64,000 nt of DNA from Rapana venosa (taxonomy: Eukaryota; Mollusca; Gastropoda; Neogastropoda; Muricidae): the NCBI GenBank assembly GCA_028751875.1, contig CM054138.1, positions 37,821,427 through 37,885,426 on the forward strand. Reading direction: 5' to 3'. Positions within the stretch are counted from its first letter, which is position 1. Each line of letters starts with the position of its first letter. Shown one piece after another: positions 10,758 through 21,750 of this stretch. Made by a program: the position numbers and the translations under genes. A model generated the notes under the pieces. It was not told the DNA's origin. It did no database searches and was given only the letters and a program-made list of their open reading frames with translations.

Positions 10758-11364
10758 TCCTTGGACAGTGCCTTGTAAAACTGTCTTCGCAAGTCCTTTG
10801 GATCTTGTGACATACCCATACCATTTAAGTTTACGCTTTTTCACGATCGTTAGAAGGTTCTCATAGGGTCCAATGGTTTGCTGGATTCTGTTATGCACGT
10901 TTTCATTGCTTATGTGGTCTTTGTAGGAGATGCCAAGGAGTCTCCGAAAGCATCTCATCTCCCCCCCGCCTGTTCTCTTCTCTCCAAATCTGCAGTCAGG
11001 GTCCATGATTCACAGGCATACAAAAAATATGGATATGACAAGGGAGCGCATTAGTCTGATCTTGGAGATAAGTGAGATATTTTTATCTTTCCAGATGGTG
11101 TTTAGTTTTGACAGTGCTGTTATTGTCTGTGCAGTCCTGCATACTACTTCTGGATTGGATCCCTGGTCTGATACAATGGCTCCCAGGTACTTGAAGCTTT
11201 GAACTGTTTCCAGCTTCTGGTCATTAACCCTGATATCAGTGCTAATGCCGTTGGTGTTATTAGTCATCAGTTTGGTCTTCTCTTGGAGGCCTTATTCAGG
11301 TGTTCTGTTAGGCTGGCAAGCTCTTTTTCTGATCCTGCTATTCCATCAATGTCATCTGCGAAGC
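10758..11364 (-). pseudogene. LINE reverse transcriptase, C-terminal half (FADDIDG family)
   Basis: Read on the minus strand from 11364: FADDIDGIAGSEKELASLTE, the catalytic FADD box of reverse transcriptase, lies at about 11333-11364. A frameshift near 11285 is followed by KTKLMTNNTNGIS, QSFKYLGAIVSDQGS and ISKIRLMRSLVIS (11010-11267). A second frameshift near 11005 leads into ESWTLTADLERR, MRCFRRLLGISYKDH, LTIVKKRKLKWYG and VLQGTVQGG (10701-11006). This order is that of the thumb and C-terminal region of a widespread animal LINE. The reverse-transcriptase part before FADD is separated by the (CATA)n tract. Multiple frameshifts mean a dead copy. Confidence 0.88.
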
Positions 11365-11472
11365 ATACATACATACATCATACATACATACATACATACA
11401 TACATACATACATACATACATACATTATACACTACACTACATACATACACACACACACACACACCACACACA

Positions 11473-11505
<33 letters not shown>

Positions 11506-12127
11506 CATACATACATACATACATACATACATACATACATACATACATACATACAAAACACGCACACACACACCACACACACAACTCACACACACCCCAC
11601 AACACACACACACACACACACACACACCACACACAGACATACAATATAACATACAGACTTACATACATACACTACATACATACATACATAACAATACATA
11701 CATACATACATACAAATCATAATACATACATTACACAATACATAAAATACACACATACACAACACACACATACACACATACATACATAATACATACATAC
11801 ATACATACATACATACTTTCATGCATGAATACATACATACATACATACATACATACATACATACATACATACATACATACATACATACATACATACATAC
11901 ATACATACATACATACATACATACATACATACATACATACATACATCATCATACATACATACATACATCATAGATACATACATACATACATACACACCAC
12001 ACACACCACCACACACACACACACACATACACACACACACATACGCACATACATACATACATACTTTACATACATACATAACATACATACATACATATAC
12101 ATTACATCCATACATACATACAATACA

Positions 12128-12188
<61 letters not shown>

Positions 12189-12231
12189 ACATACACATAC
12201 ATACATACATACATACATACATCATACATAC

Positions 12232-12262
<31 letters not shown>

Positions 12263-12272
12263 CGTACAATCG
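11365..12272 (+). repeat. (CATA)n tetranucleotide tract with CA-rich interruptions
   Basis: About 0.9 kb of CATA repeats broken by (CA)n segments and single-base slips. All open frames across it (Tyr/Ile/His/Thr or Met/Tyr/Val/Cys) are shadows of the repeat. It sits inside a LINE, between a possible RT motif A and the FADD box. Confidence 0.95.
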
Positions 12273-12560
12273 TAAAATCTCACCTATCTCGGTATTAGCC
12301 GCTGTCCCCAATGATAATGACAATGATCATCCTCCTCCAATTACTCCCTCTTTGCTGGCTTTGCTGACTTCATGGTTTTCTCATGCCACTTTTTGGTTGC
12401 CCCATTTGATAGCGCTCTTTTGGTCTTCATAAAGTGAGGAAACTAGGAAAAGCCCATAATATGCTTTGTGTTAAAAAGATGCTGGTGAATCACACTGTTA
12501 AAAGCTTTGCTGTTGTCTATGAAAGTGATAAAATGTCTTCATTCGTGCTTTTCACGTTTG
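12273..12560 (-). pseudogene. LINE reverse transcriptase fragment, motif A region
   Basis: On the minus strand around 12440-12545 one frame reads HFITFIDNSKAFNSVIHQHL, resembling the F-x-D-x-x-K-A-F-D-S-V box (motif A) of LINE reverse transcriptases. The rest is disrupted. It has the same strand and order as the FADD fragment beyond the (CATA)n tract, so both probably belong to one element split by repeat expansion. A nearly identical inverted copy is at about 45268-45530. The motif A match is short, so confidence is moderate. Confidence 0.5.
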
Positions 12561-12725
12561 CAATGATGTATACCCAGAGACAAACGAAAATGCAAGTCTT
12601 GTGATACAGTATCACATTTGGCTTGATGGTTGTATATTATATGATAATTTACGAAATAACCATTTATCGAGTGTTAGAAATAAACAAATGAATAACAAGG
12701 AAAACGTGAGTTATAAGGACTCTGT

Positions 12726-12726
<1 letters not shown>

Positions 12727-12777
<51 letters not shown>

Positions 12778-12812
12778 AATAATAAAATTAATAATAATAA
12801 TAATAATAATAA
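12727..12812 (+). repeat. (GAT)n then (AAT)n microsatellite
   Basis: Eighteen or so GAT units run directly into (AAT)n, which is the tail of the minus-sense LINE end that follows to 12868. The matching inverted tract is at 45026-45113. Confidence 0.9.
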
Positions 12813-12924
12813 TATGGAATTCGTATAGTGCTCAATCTTGTAAAGCAAATAAATCAAAACGCTTGAATTCAAATAATTCATGCGCATGCAACCGTTCACA
12901 AATGAGATCAACAGATTATACATT

Positions 12925-12966
<42 letters not shown>

Positions 12967-13345
12967 AAAGCAAGGCGATGGAGATGGACACGGCTGATGT
13001 GACGTGAGGTGTAAGGAGGTGTAAGGATAAATAAGTGGATTTCAAAAGGTCAAATGAAGGAGTCTGGCGAAGGAAGAGAGGGAGGCATTCCAGATAGATG
13101 AACCAGAAATAGTGAAGAACAACGGCCGGACACCGGATTGTTTGAACCTGGGCGTTTGTAAAGCACATGATAACTGCAACAGAATGGGAGGAACAAGAAG
13201 GCGTGTATAGGTGAAGACAGTCACAGAGATAGGAAGGTGCAGTCTTGTGGAAAAAACTTGTAAAAAGAGGTGACAGGCAACCAGTGAAGAGATCGCAAGA
13301 GGGGTGATGCGTTCTCATTTTTCTTTCTTTCTTTGTCGAGCTACA
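12790..13345 (-). pseudogene. LINE 3' end: C-terminal coding remnant, 3' UTR and (ATT)n tail
   Basis: On the minus strand, 13345 down to about 13020 carries pieces of a LINE C-terminus in shifting frames: a disrupted LHWLPV box, TAPSYLCDCLHLYTPSCSSH, and LPLFLRQTPSFDLLKSTYL. A (CT)n run (12926-12962), a short 3' UTR and the end TTTACAAGATTGAGCACTAT, then ATTCCATATT with (ATT)n, follow. The same organisation on the plus strand at 44500-45050 is slightly better preserved. The HWLPV/APSYL region is typical of the C-terminal end of CR1/L2-like LINE proteins. Confidence 0.75.
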
Positions 13346-13500
13346 GAATTTTGTATATGTTGAAAAGGTGATCAAGTGTGGAGTGTGAAACAATGACAAA
13401 AATTAACAACTGATGCATCTTAAAATAAAAAGCACTCCTCAAAGTAAAAGAATTAAGAAAGAAAGACAGAAACGAAGCCCAGAGAAGTTAAAGAATTTTA

Positions 13501-14000
13501 NNNNNNNNNNNNNNNNNNNNNNNNNNNNNNNNNNNNNNNNNNNNNNNNNNNNNNNNNNNNNNNNNNNNNNNNNNNNNNNNNNNNNNNNNNNNNNNNNNNN
13601 NNNNNNNNNNNNNNNNNNNNNNNNNNNNNNNNNNNNNNNNNNNNNNNNNNNNNNNNNNNNNNNNNNNNNNNNNNNNNNNNNNNNNNNNNNNNNNNNNNNN
13701 NNNNNNNNNNNNNNNNNNNNNNNNNNNNNNNNNNNNNNNNNNNNNNNNNNNNNNNNNNNNNNNNNNNNNNNNNNNNNNNNNNNNNNNNNNNNNNNNNNNN
13801 NNNNNNNNNNNNNNNNNNNNNNNNNNNNNNNNNNNNNNNNNNNNNNNNNNNNNNNNNNNNNNNNNNNNNNNNNNNNNNNNNNNNNNNNNNNNNNNNNNNN
13901 NNNNNNNNNNNNNNNNNNNNNNNNNNNNNNNNNNNNNNNNNNNNNNNNNNNNNNNNNNNNNNNNNNNNNNNNNNNNNNNNNNNNNNNNNNNNNNNNNNNN
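13501..14000. other. Assembly gap of exactly 500 N
   Basis: A run of 500 undetermined bases, a conventional scaffold gap size, so the real distance is unknown. It separates the inverted-duplication arm from the coding exon and may hide the exon's 3' neighbourhood. Confidence 1.
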
Positions 14001-14009
14001 TGTGGGTCG

Positions 14010-15362
14010 TCACCGAATCACGTACACCCTTTCCTGAAGATGGAGTGTCAGAATCGTTGATTCCATGACTGTCTTTGAGCTTTTCAGAATCGTTGATTCC
14101 ATGACTGTCTTTGAGCTTTTCAGAATCGTTGATTCCATGACTGTCTTTGAGCTTTTCAGAATCGTTGATTCCATGACTGTCTTTGAGCTTTTCGGAGGTT
14201 TGTTCAGGAACATGTCTGCAGTGTCTTTAGGAATGGTACCCGCCATTCCTTCAGCTGGAGCGTGATCCTGAGTGTGACACGGGCACGTGCACAGCACGTG
14301 ACCATCTTCCGGAGAAATGATTCCATTGGGCTTGGCGCCACTTGCACCCTGGCCCGGAATCGGTGTGCCGGTTTTGCCGGAGGATCCCTGCGACAGCTGG
14401 GAGAGAGCGGCCTCTAGCTGGGACAGAGCGCTCTCTGCACTGCCGCTGTCTGCTGCACAGCGCAGCTTGCCGCTGTGGGCGAGGCCGCAACGCCCGTCTT
14501 TCCCTTCCTGCTCCCTGGAGTAGGCATCCAGAGTCCCGTAAGGAAACTGTCCTTGAGCAAGAATAGAGGCAAGGTTTGAGTGGTTGTTTAACGTGACAAA
14601 GTAGGCTTGGTACGCTGACGGATGGACCCCGTGAGGTTCATCTGCAGGCCTGCTTTTCTGGTGGTGGCCTCCAGCAGAGGGTGACAGGTCTCCGGGAGGT
14701 TCTCCGTCTCCGAAAGATTCCAGAACGTTGATGCCGATGTCGGAGTCCGTTTCGCTGTTGATGCCCAGGTCTTCAAAGGAGGCCAGGACGTTCTGGCTCT
14801 CTGAGGACAAGCTGGGCGTGCTTTCTAAAGGCTTCTTGCGACTCTTCACCTCTGAGCAGTCTTCACTGTCCTCCCGGAGGCCAGGCAGGGTCTTGCTGTC
14901 CAGGTTCCTGAAGGCGCCCCACACCGGCTCTCTCCGCGCGATAGTGCGTTCCTGAAGAAAGGACCATGGGAGGCTGTCCACCCCCAGGATACCTTTCACC
15001 CCCGGACACTTTTTCAGACACCTCACCCCCTCCTTCGGTAGAACTGCCCCCCTTCCCCCTGTCCTCCCCACCCGGCCCCGCCCTGCAGAGCCCGAAGGCG
15101 AAGCACAGCAGCCATCTTTGCCATCACACCACGACGACGACGACGACTCGCTGGGGCTTTGGGCGCTGGGTAAGAAAGAACGCTGGTAGCTCCGCGGGAG
15201 ACTTTCGTAAACTTCGATCTGAATTTCGCCGATGGGCAGGGCACTCTCTGACTGGGTGTCTCCCGACTGCCCGTCCCGGCTTCCTGGCTCGTTCTCCTGG
15301 TAGATAGGGTTGATCTTCACTCCGCGCAGCCGCCGTCCTGAGATGTTGCCGCCGTACAACGC
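14010..15362 (-). CDS. Unrecognised protein, probable terminal coding exon
   Basis: An open frame of about 450 codons whose upstream edge looks like a splice acceptor: GT-rich tract then TGTGCAG followed by GCG in phase 0 at 15362. No convincing ATG starts the frame, so it is best read as an internal or last exon ending at the stop at 14010-14012. Near the start it has GRRLRGVKINPIYQ, which contains NPIY, an NPxY motif known in cytoplasmic tails of receptors. Next come GEIQIEVYESLP, a Ser/acidic segment (SESSSSS), Gly/Arg-rich sequence, and an acidic stretch with ASFEDLGIN and NVLESFGDG. The end carries four copies of a 12-residue repeat (SSKTVMESTILK). There is no signal peptide, membrane span or known domain. 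Composition suggests a disordered intracellular tail; that is inference. The exon is clearly more GC-rich than its flanks, which supports it being real. The 3' side borders the N gap. Confidence 0.6.
   Translation of the reverse strand, partial: ALYGGNISGRRLRGVKINPIYQENEPGSRDGQSGDTQSESALPIGEIQIEVYESLPRSYQRSFLPSAQSPSESSSSSWCDGKDGCCASPSGSAGRGRVGRTGGRGAVLPKEGVRCLKKCPGVKGILGVDSLPWSFLQERTIARREPVWGAFRNLDSKTLPGLREDSEDCSEVKSRKKPLESTPSLSSESQNVLASFEDLGINSETDSDIGINVLESFGDGEPPGDLSPSAGGHHQKSRPADEPHGVHPSAYQAYFVTLNNHSNLASILAQGQFPYGTLDAYSREQEGKDGRCGLAHSGKLRCAADSGSAESALSQLEAALSQLSQGSSGKTGTPIPGQGASGAKPNGIISPEDGHVLCTCPCHTQDHAPAEGMAGTIPKDTADMFLNKPPKSSKTVMESTILKSSKTVMESTILKSSKTVMESTILKSSKTVMESTILTLHLQERVYVIR
14049..14192 (-). 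repeat. Four in-frame 36-bp tandem repeats in the coding exon
   Basis: Units start at 14049, 14085, 14121 and 14157 and are almost identical at DNA level. Each encodes SSKTVMESTILK or a close variant. The lack of silent differences suggests recent expansion or an assembly effect. Confidence 0.95.
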
Positions 15363-15380
15363 CTGCACACACACACACCA
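15363..15380 (-). other. Candidate 3' splice site with (TG)n tract
   Basis: On the minus strand CTGGTGTGTGTGTGTGTGCA then G immediately precedes the 450-codon open frame, with the AG at 15364-15363. The pyrimidine content is modest, so it is a plausible but not strong acceptor. Confidence 0.5.
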
Positions 15381-15607
15381 GCCCCTGGTCAGTGCAGCAC
15401 ACAGCGCGTCTGTCCTGTCGCCCTGTGGGGCTGGACAGTGTGCTGGTCAGAGCCTGCAACGCCTGACCGGCCCGCAGAGGGGGTGCGGGGTCAAGTCTAC
15501 ACCTAGGTGTCCCTTCAGGGTATCGATCCTCTGAAGTTCATGGTGGTACCGACCTCATTCCCTGAAGGTCCTTACACGAGACTAGAGACCCATGTCCCGT
15601 GTGCGAA

Positions 15608-15611
<4 letters not shown>
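15381..15611. other. No gene seen (probable intron)
   Basis: GC-rich sequence upstream of the exon on its strand, presumably intronic. No second exon recognised. Confidence 0.4.
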
Positions 15612-15650
<39 letters not shown>

Positions 15651-15680
15651 GGAATTTATAGAGCGCTATATCTTGCAATT
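15612..15680 (-). mobile_element. LINE 3'-end-like element with (AAT)n
   Basis: (AAT)n followed by AATGGAATTTATAGAGCGCT and ATCTTGCAATTACAAATCAG: the family end in minus-strand sense. Confidence 0.65.
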
Positions 15681-16475
15681 ACAAATCAGAGTGAATGTAT
15701 ACAAACATCCCTTTTCAAAGCTTACTTCCTCAAAAACCCTTGCAGAATTTGATCAGTTTCCAATGTTTCCTCTACTCCTCACTTGATGTACTGCTTTTAA
15801 TTTGGCCAAAAACTGTGATGAAGTTTTCTGTTAGGCTGGGTTAAAATCAACATAATCATAATCTTATCATTAAACTGCCACAGATTCCCATCAAATATAT
15901 TTTTGATGTTTGAACATCTATGAAGAGATGAAACAGAGGGGTGTATGGCTAAAAAGTACCTTGAATTAATGCATGTATGTCGGGCTATGTGAGGCTTTGT
16001 TCTTCTTGTGGCATTACAGAGATTATTTGGGGTGGGGGGATCAGGAGGGGGTGGGAATCAGTTCTCTTTCCTTCCCTGAAGTCAGAATGCGGCTACCTTA
16101 TCGGTGAGCAATACCTGGTCACATGTGCAAACAATCTCACCGTTGGTCAACCCCGAAGCTCCAGCTGAGGAACAGGAAGAAAAAAATTATATTTCCATCT
16201 TGATCCTTCAATCCCATCCTCCTCTGTGTGTACGTTCAGAGCATATTGCACAGCATTAAAACCCCATCCACTTTTGGAAAAGAGCAGGGCAGCTGTGGCA
16301 GGTGGCATGGATAACACCAACATACCCAGCATGCACTCTGCTGTCTGGAGAGGGAGAGGTCAGAGGTCAGTGCGATGTCCCAAAGTCTCCTGAAGGAGTT
16401 ACAGGAAGTGACGTCACATCAGTTTCCATGGCGATAACTCTGCATGTGAAGAAGAGAGCTGTCTTCTGCCGCCAC
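15681..16475. other. No gene seen
   Basis: About 0.8 kb without a repeat match or convincing coding frame on either strand. Confidence 0.55.
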
Positions 16476-16768
16476 TGCTGTCCCCTTGCTGTCCCCTTGC
16501 TGTCCCCTTGCCACCGCTGTCCCCTTGTCACTGCTGTCCCCTTGCTGTCCCCTTGCTGTCCCCTTGCCACCGCTGTCCCCTTGCCACTGCTGTCCCCTTG
16601 CTGTCCCCTTGCCACCGCTGTCCCCTTGCCACCGCTGTCCCCTTGCCACTGCTGTCCCCTTGTCACTGCTGTCCCCTTGTCACTGCTGTCCCCTTGTCAC
16701 TGCTGTCCCCTTGCTGTCCCCTTGTCACTGCTGTCCCCTTGTCACTGCTGTCCCCTTGCCACTGCACT
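16476..16768 (+). repeat. 11/17-bp minisatellite (CTGTCCCCTTG core)
   Basis: About 20 units alternate between an 11-base form CTGTCCCCTTG and a 17-base form with CCACCG, CCACTG or TCACTG added. Open frames on both strands (Pro/Leu/Ala or Gly/Asp/Ser repeats) are shadows of the repeat. Confidence 0.95.
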
Positions 16769-16859
16769 GCTATGACTTTGATAACAGCGACAACGCTCAC
16801 AACTACTTTTACAACTACTGCAGCAGCTACTACTGCTGCTGTTGATACCGTGACCTCCA

Positions 16860-16889
16860 CCAGCACCAGCACCACCACCGCCGCCACCA

Positions 16890-16947
<58 letters not shown>

Positions 16948-17040
16948 TACTACTACACTACTACTACTACTACTTCTACTACTACTACTACACTACTACA
17001 CTACTACTACTACTACTAACTACTACTACTACTACACTAC

Positions 17041-17083
<43 letters not shown>

Positions 17084-17130
17084 ACTACTTACTATACTAC
17101 TACTACTACTACCACACTACTACTACTACC

Positions 17131-17174
<44 letters not shown>

Positions 17175-17178
17175 ACTA

Positions 17179-17217
<39 letters not shown>

Positions 17218-17265
17218 TACTACACTACTACTACTACTACTACTACTACCACTACTACTACTACC

Positions 17266-17318
<53 letters not shown>

Positions 17319-17330
17319 TACTACTACTAC

Positions 17331-17362
<32 letters not shown>

Positions 17363-17501
17363 AACTACTACTACACTACTACACTACTACTACTACTACT
17401 ACTAACTATTTCTACACTACTACTATACTACTACTACTACTACTACACTACAACTACTACTACTACTAACTACTTCTACTACTACTACACTACTACTACT
17501 A

Positions 17502-17533
<32 letters not shown>

Positions 17534-17703
17534 CTTCTTCTTCTTCTTCTTCTTTTACTGCTACTACTACTGCTGCTGCTGCTACTATTACAACTACTAC
17601 AACAACTACTACAACAACCACTACAACAACTACTACAACTATTGCTACTACTGCTGCTGCTGCTACTACTACCACTACTACTACTACTGCTACTGCGACT
17701 ACG

Positions 17704-17764
<61 letters not shown>

Positions 17765-17790
17765 ACACCACCACTATCACCGCTACCCCC
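16860..17790 (+). repeat. (ACT)n trinucleotide tract
   Basis: About 0.93 kb dominated by ACT with many ACC, TTC and frame-slipping variants, including a CTT run at 17530-17555. The 432-codon open frame of Thr/Leu/Tyr spanning it is an artefact of the repeat. Confidence 0.95.
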
Positions 17791-18114
17791 ACTACTGCTG
17801 TTGTAGCTGCTGCCAATGAAGTAAATACAATAATTATCCATTCTATGACTGGGCTGTACTATAGAGCTAGTGATGCTGTGTTTATGCTTGTCCCCGCTGC
17901 TGCTGCTGCTTCTACTACTACTGCCACCCGCTGCTACTGTTACAACTATGCTGCTAACGCTGCTTTTTTACTGCTGCAGTAGTTACTACTGCTGCCACTG
18001 CTGCCTGTCTTGCTGGGCCCAGTGCAAACTCCATTATGATCGGTACGGCAAATACCACTGACATGTCAATGCAACTCTCGTAATAGTCACGTTGTGTGTG
18101 TGTGAGAGAGTGTG
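17791..18114. other. No gene seen
   Basis: Contains CTG/ACT-like degenerate repeat to about 18000 and a short (GT)n(GA)n at 18092-18114. No coding evidence. Confidence 0.5.
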
Positions 18115-18205
18115 TGCCCAAAGTCAAAGTAAAAGTCAAACTTTTATTTTCAGATGGTACATTGAATAAGAGTGTACTTGCTTTTTTTTCATCAAGCCAT
18201 CTATC
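18115..18205 (-). mobile_element. Retroelement 3' tail, (TTTGAC)n type
   Basis: The minus strand reads GATGGCTTGATGAAAAAAAA, then TTATTCAATGTACCATCTGA, then AAATAAAAGTTTGACTTTTA and further GACTTTG repeats. Three other copies (26020-26090, 59405-59485, 59599-59670) share the same order, so it is a dispersed 3' end of a LINE or SINE. Confidence 0.75.
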
Positions 18206-18221
18206 TAAAAAAAAAAGCGAG

Positions 18222-18265
18222 AAAATAAAAAATAATATTATGGTTTTATATAGCGCTGAATTTTG
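18222..18265 (-). mobile_element. LINE 3'-end-like element, short
   Basis: AATAATATTATGGTTTTATA followed by TAGCGCTGAATTTTG matches the end of the (ATT)n-tailed family in minus-strand sense. It lies only a few bases from the start of the 5.6-kb duplicated block. Confidence 0.55.
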
Positions 18266-18379
18266 AAAACCCCAAAAATCTGAAATCCCCCCTATCCAGA
18301 ATGTATAGTCAATGCTTTCACTCTGATTTTCCTAATGTAATGCGTGTGCTATGCCTTGATGACACAAAACGAAAATCAC

Positions 18380-18389
18380 AGGGGGGGGT

Positions 18390-18420
<31 letters not shown>

Positions 18421-18503
18421 GGGGGGAGGGGGGGGGGGGGGGGGGGGTGGGGGGGGGGAATCACAGGGGGGGTGGGGTGGGTGGGGGTGGGGGGGGCGGG
18501 GGC

Positions 18504-18534
<31 letters not shown>

Positions 18535-19205
18535 AGGGGGGGGAGGGGGGGGGGGTGGCGGGGGGGGGGGGGGTGTTGGGGGGGGGGGGGGGGGAGTGGG
18601 GGGGGAGGGGGTGGGGGGGGGGGGGGGGGGGGAGGGGGGGGTGGGGGGGGGGAGGGGGGGGGGGGGGGGGGAGGGGGGGTGGGGGGGTGGGGGTGGGGGG
18701 TGGGGGTGTGGGGGGGCGGGGGGGGGGGGTGGGGAGGGGAGTAGAGGGGGAGGATGATGAGGGTGGACTCCGTGCGGGGAGTTGGACTGTTATGTTTAGA
18801 GATGAGGTCCCGGGGGGGGAGGGGTGGGGGTGGGAGGGTGGGCGGGGGGGGGGGGGTGGGTGGGGGGGGGGGGGGGGGTGGGGGGGGGGGGGTGGGAGGG
18901 AGGGGTGTGGGAGTGGTCAAGAGGGGTGGGAGGGGGGGGGAGGTTCTGTATTGGTTTCCATGTACTGATGTTGGTCTGTAGGGGGGGTGGGTGGGGGGGG
19001 TGGGATGTTATCGGGTATGAGGCTTGTAGATAGTATGTGGTTTTTAGTTCAGACATACAAACTTATTCCTCACAGTTGTTGAAAAGGGAATTATTTCGAT
19101 AAATGGTTCGGTTTGCGGACGTTGGTTTGTTTTTCGTATTATGGGTGTGTGGTGGGTGGCGTGGCGTGTGGATTGGTGTGGGGAGGGTGGTGGGGGAGAT
19201 AGGGC

Positions 19206-19248
<43 letters not shown>

Positions 19249-20580
19249 AGCGGGGGGGGGGAGAGAGTCAAAGACACAAAGAAAACAGAGAAGTAGACGA
19301 GAGAAGACGAGAGAGTATGGGAGCGAGTACATGGGCTATGTCGTGGGATTTTGGGGGGGGGGGGGGGGGGGGGGGGGAGGGGGTTTGGGGGGTTGGGGTG
19401 GGTGTTGTAGTAGGGGGTGGAGCGGGTGGGGTTGGGGTTCTTGGAGGGGATAGCTGGGTTTGTTTGGTTTTTATTGGGGGGGTGGGGTTTGGAGGGCGGT
19501 TGTATTTGTTCGTAGGGGGTCGGTTTGTAGAAAGGGGGGGTTGAGCGTAGGAGGTTGGAAGGGGGAAAAATGGGGAAGAGGGGGGGTAAGAGGTTGAGGT
19601 TGGAGTGGAAGGGGGGGAGAATAAGAGTTTTATATGGGTGTTCTATGTTGGTTTAAGGAGGGGGGGAGGGTGAGTATGTGGGGGGGGGGGGGGGGGGCGG
19701 GGGGAGGTTGGGGGATTAGGTGAGATGTGGCGTGGGGGTATGATGAAGGGGGGGTGGTGGGGGGAGGGTGGTGGAGTGTGGGGGTATTGGAGGAGAGGGG
19801 AGGGGGGTGGGGTGGGGGGTGGGGGGTGTAGGGGTGGGGGGTGGGGGGGTGGGGAGGGGGGGGGGGGGGGGGGGGTGCGGGGGTGGGGGGGGGGGGGGAG
19901 GGGGGGTGGTGGGGGAGATAGGGGTTCTAGGGGGGAGGGGGGAGGGGGGTGGCTTATGCGATTTGATGGGGGGGGAGGGTGTGGGGGGGTGTTTTGGTGT
20001 GGGCCCAGGAAGGGCAGGGGTGGGGGTCTGGAGGGGGCCCAGGTTGAGTAGGTATGTGGTGGGGGGGGTTGGACGCGGGGTGGTGTGGGGAGGGCGGGGT
20101 CGGAGGGTCAGGTGGGGGTTTTGGGTGTTGGGGGGGAGGGTTGGGGTTTAGTGTGCGTGGGGTTTGATGGCTGCTGGGTTTGTGATGTTGGTCTATTAAT
20201 TTAGGTTGTTGCTGGAAGGCCACGAGGGCTCAAGGAAGGGGGGATGGGGAGGTGCTTGGGGTTGGTGGTAGGGGTTTTGGACAGGTAGGGGGGGGGGGGG
20301 GGGGGGTTTTGTTTATTGGCTGGGGTTTGGGTTTGGGGTGGGGGGTGGGGTTTGGTTTGATGTTGGGGTGAGGGTGGGGGCGTGGGGGGGGGGGGGTGGC
20401 GTGGATGGGTGTTTCGGTGTTGTGGTTGGGGGAGGGTGGTTTTGGGGGGGAGGCGGCGTTTTGGTTGTGGGGTGTGGGGTGGGTTGTGCTTGTTTGGAGG
20501 GGTTTAGTGGATGTGGGGGGAGGGGGTAGGGTCCGGGGGGACATGGGATGAGGTGGGGGGGGGGGCGGGGGTGGGGTGGG
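18380..20580. other. G-rich low-complexity noise
   Basis: Long runs of G with occasional T, A or C; C is almost absent. Open frames of Gly/Trp/Val or, on the other strand, Pro/His/Thr have no coding value. A (GA)n run at 19210-19242 and a few hundred bases of ordinary sequence (19040-19150, 19260-19330) are islands in it. Confidence 0.9.
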
Positions 20581-20592
20581 GGTTTTTTTGTT

Positions 20593-20624
<32 letters not shown>

Positions 20625-20815
20625 TTTTTTTTGTTTTTTCTTTTTGGTGTTTTTGTTATTTTGTTTGGTTTGTTTTTTTTGGGTTATTAGTTTTATTTCT
20701 TGTTGTCTTTGTTCTTTTTTGTTTGTGTTTTTTTTTTTGTTTGGGTTTTTTTTATTTTTTTTATTGTCTGAATTTTGTATTGTATTTGGGGTTTTATTTT
20801 TCTTTTTTCTTTTTT

Positions 20816-20876
<61 letters not shown>

Positions 20877-20878
20877 TT
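20581..20878. other. T-rich low-complexity noise
   Basis: Poly-T with scattered G, A and C, including a run of more than 50 T near 20818-20873. Not interpretable as a poly-A tail because no element ends there. Confidence 0.9.
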
Positions 20879-21640
20879 GTTGTGGCAGGGTGGGGGGGTG
20901 GGGGGGGGATGGGATGGGGATGGACCTGGGAGGGGGGGGGGGGGGTGATGGTGTCTGGGTGGCCCCCCTGGTGGAACGTGTGTTGGCATGCTGGGGTTGT
21001 GGGGGTGACAGGATAGTCGGGAGAGGAGGGGGGGGGACGTTATCGCGTGTCACCCTATCTTTGTTTGAGGGGTGGGGGTGTGGTGGGCTGTGTGTGATTG
21101 ATTTTTTGGTGGGCGGGAGGAGTGGGGGATTGCGGGAGGGATTTATTCTCAAAATTAAATAATCATTCTGTCTTCTGTTTTGCTGTGGTTTTGTGGTCTC
21201 TATTATTTTGGATGCACATACCTTTTTTTCTCCGGCTCCTCTTTCTTGACTTTGGGGTTCGGGGGGTGGTGGGGGGGGGGTGGGGGGTGGGGGGGGCGTG
21301 GGGTGAGGGGGGGGGGGGTGTGGGGGGGGGGTGCGGGGGGGGGAGCGGGCAATGGGGGGGGGGGATGGGGGGTGTTGTGGGTCGAGGAGTGGGATTAGTG
21401 GCTGTTGATGTGGGGGTTTGGTGGGTTTGGTCGGATGGTGGTTTTTGTGTAAGAAAAGGTAAAATTTTAGTGCGTAGAAAAGGAGTAAATGACGGGGGGG
21501 GGGAGAGGGTGGTGGGGGGAGGGGAGGGGTTTGGGGGGGGGTAATGGGGTGGGATGTTTAGGTTTTTGTTAGTGTGTTTGTTGGATGGGGAGGGGGGTGA
21601 TGGGGAGGAAGCGGCACTGATTGGGTACTTACAGTAAGGG
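20879..21640. other. G-rich noise with short ordinary islands
   Basis: Mostly G/T with islands of mixed sequence at about 20950-21060 and 21140-21250. No feature recognised. Confidence 0.85.
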
Positions 21641-21716
21641 GTTTATTTTTTTGTTTTTTTTTTTTTTTTTTTTTTTTGTGGTATTTTTTTTTTATTTTTT
21701 TTTTTTTTTTTTGTTT

Positions 21717-21750
<34 letters not shown>

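Larger units (their letters stand above)
12245..13490 (+). repeat. Left arm of near-identical inverted duplication
   Basis: This unique-sequence block, together with adjoining (CATA)n, is the reverse complement of about 44345-45575 plus its (TATG)n. Spot comparison over some 60-base windows shows about one difference each. The left arm ends close to the N gap (similarity fades after CCCAGAGAAGT near 13485). Confidence 0.9.

Noticed and set aside
16508..17806. 432-codon open frame
   Set aside because: Entirely made of the CTGTCCCCTTG minisatellite and (ACT)n; Thr/Leu/Tyr runs carry no protein signal.
18318..21162. Many Gly-, Pro-, Phe- or Lys-rich open frames up to 279 codons, repeated at +16,384
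   Set aside because: They arise from G/T noise. The absence of stops is due to composition.
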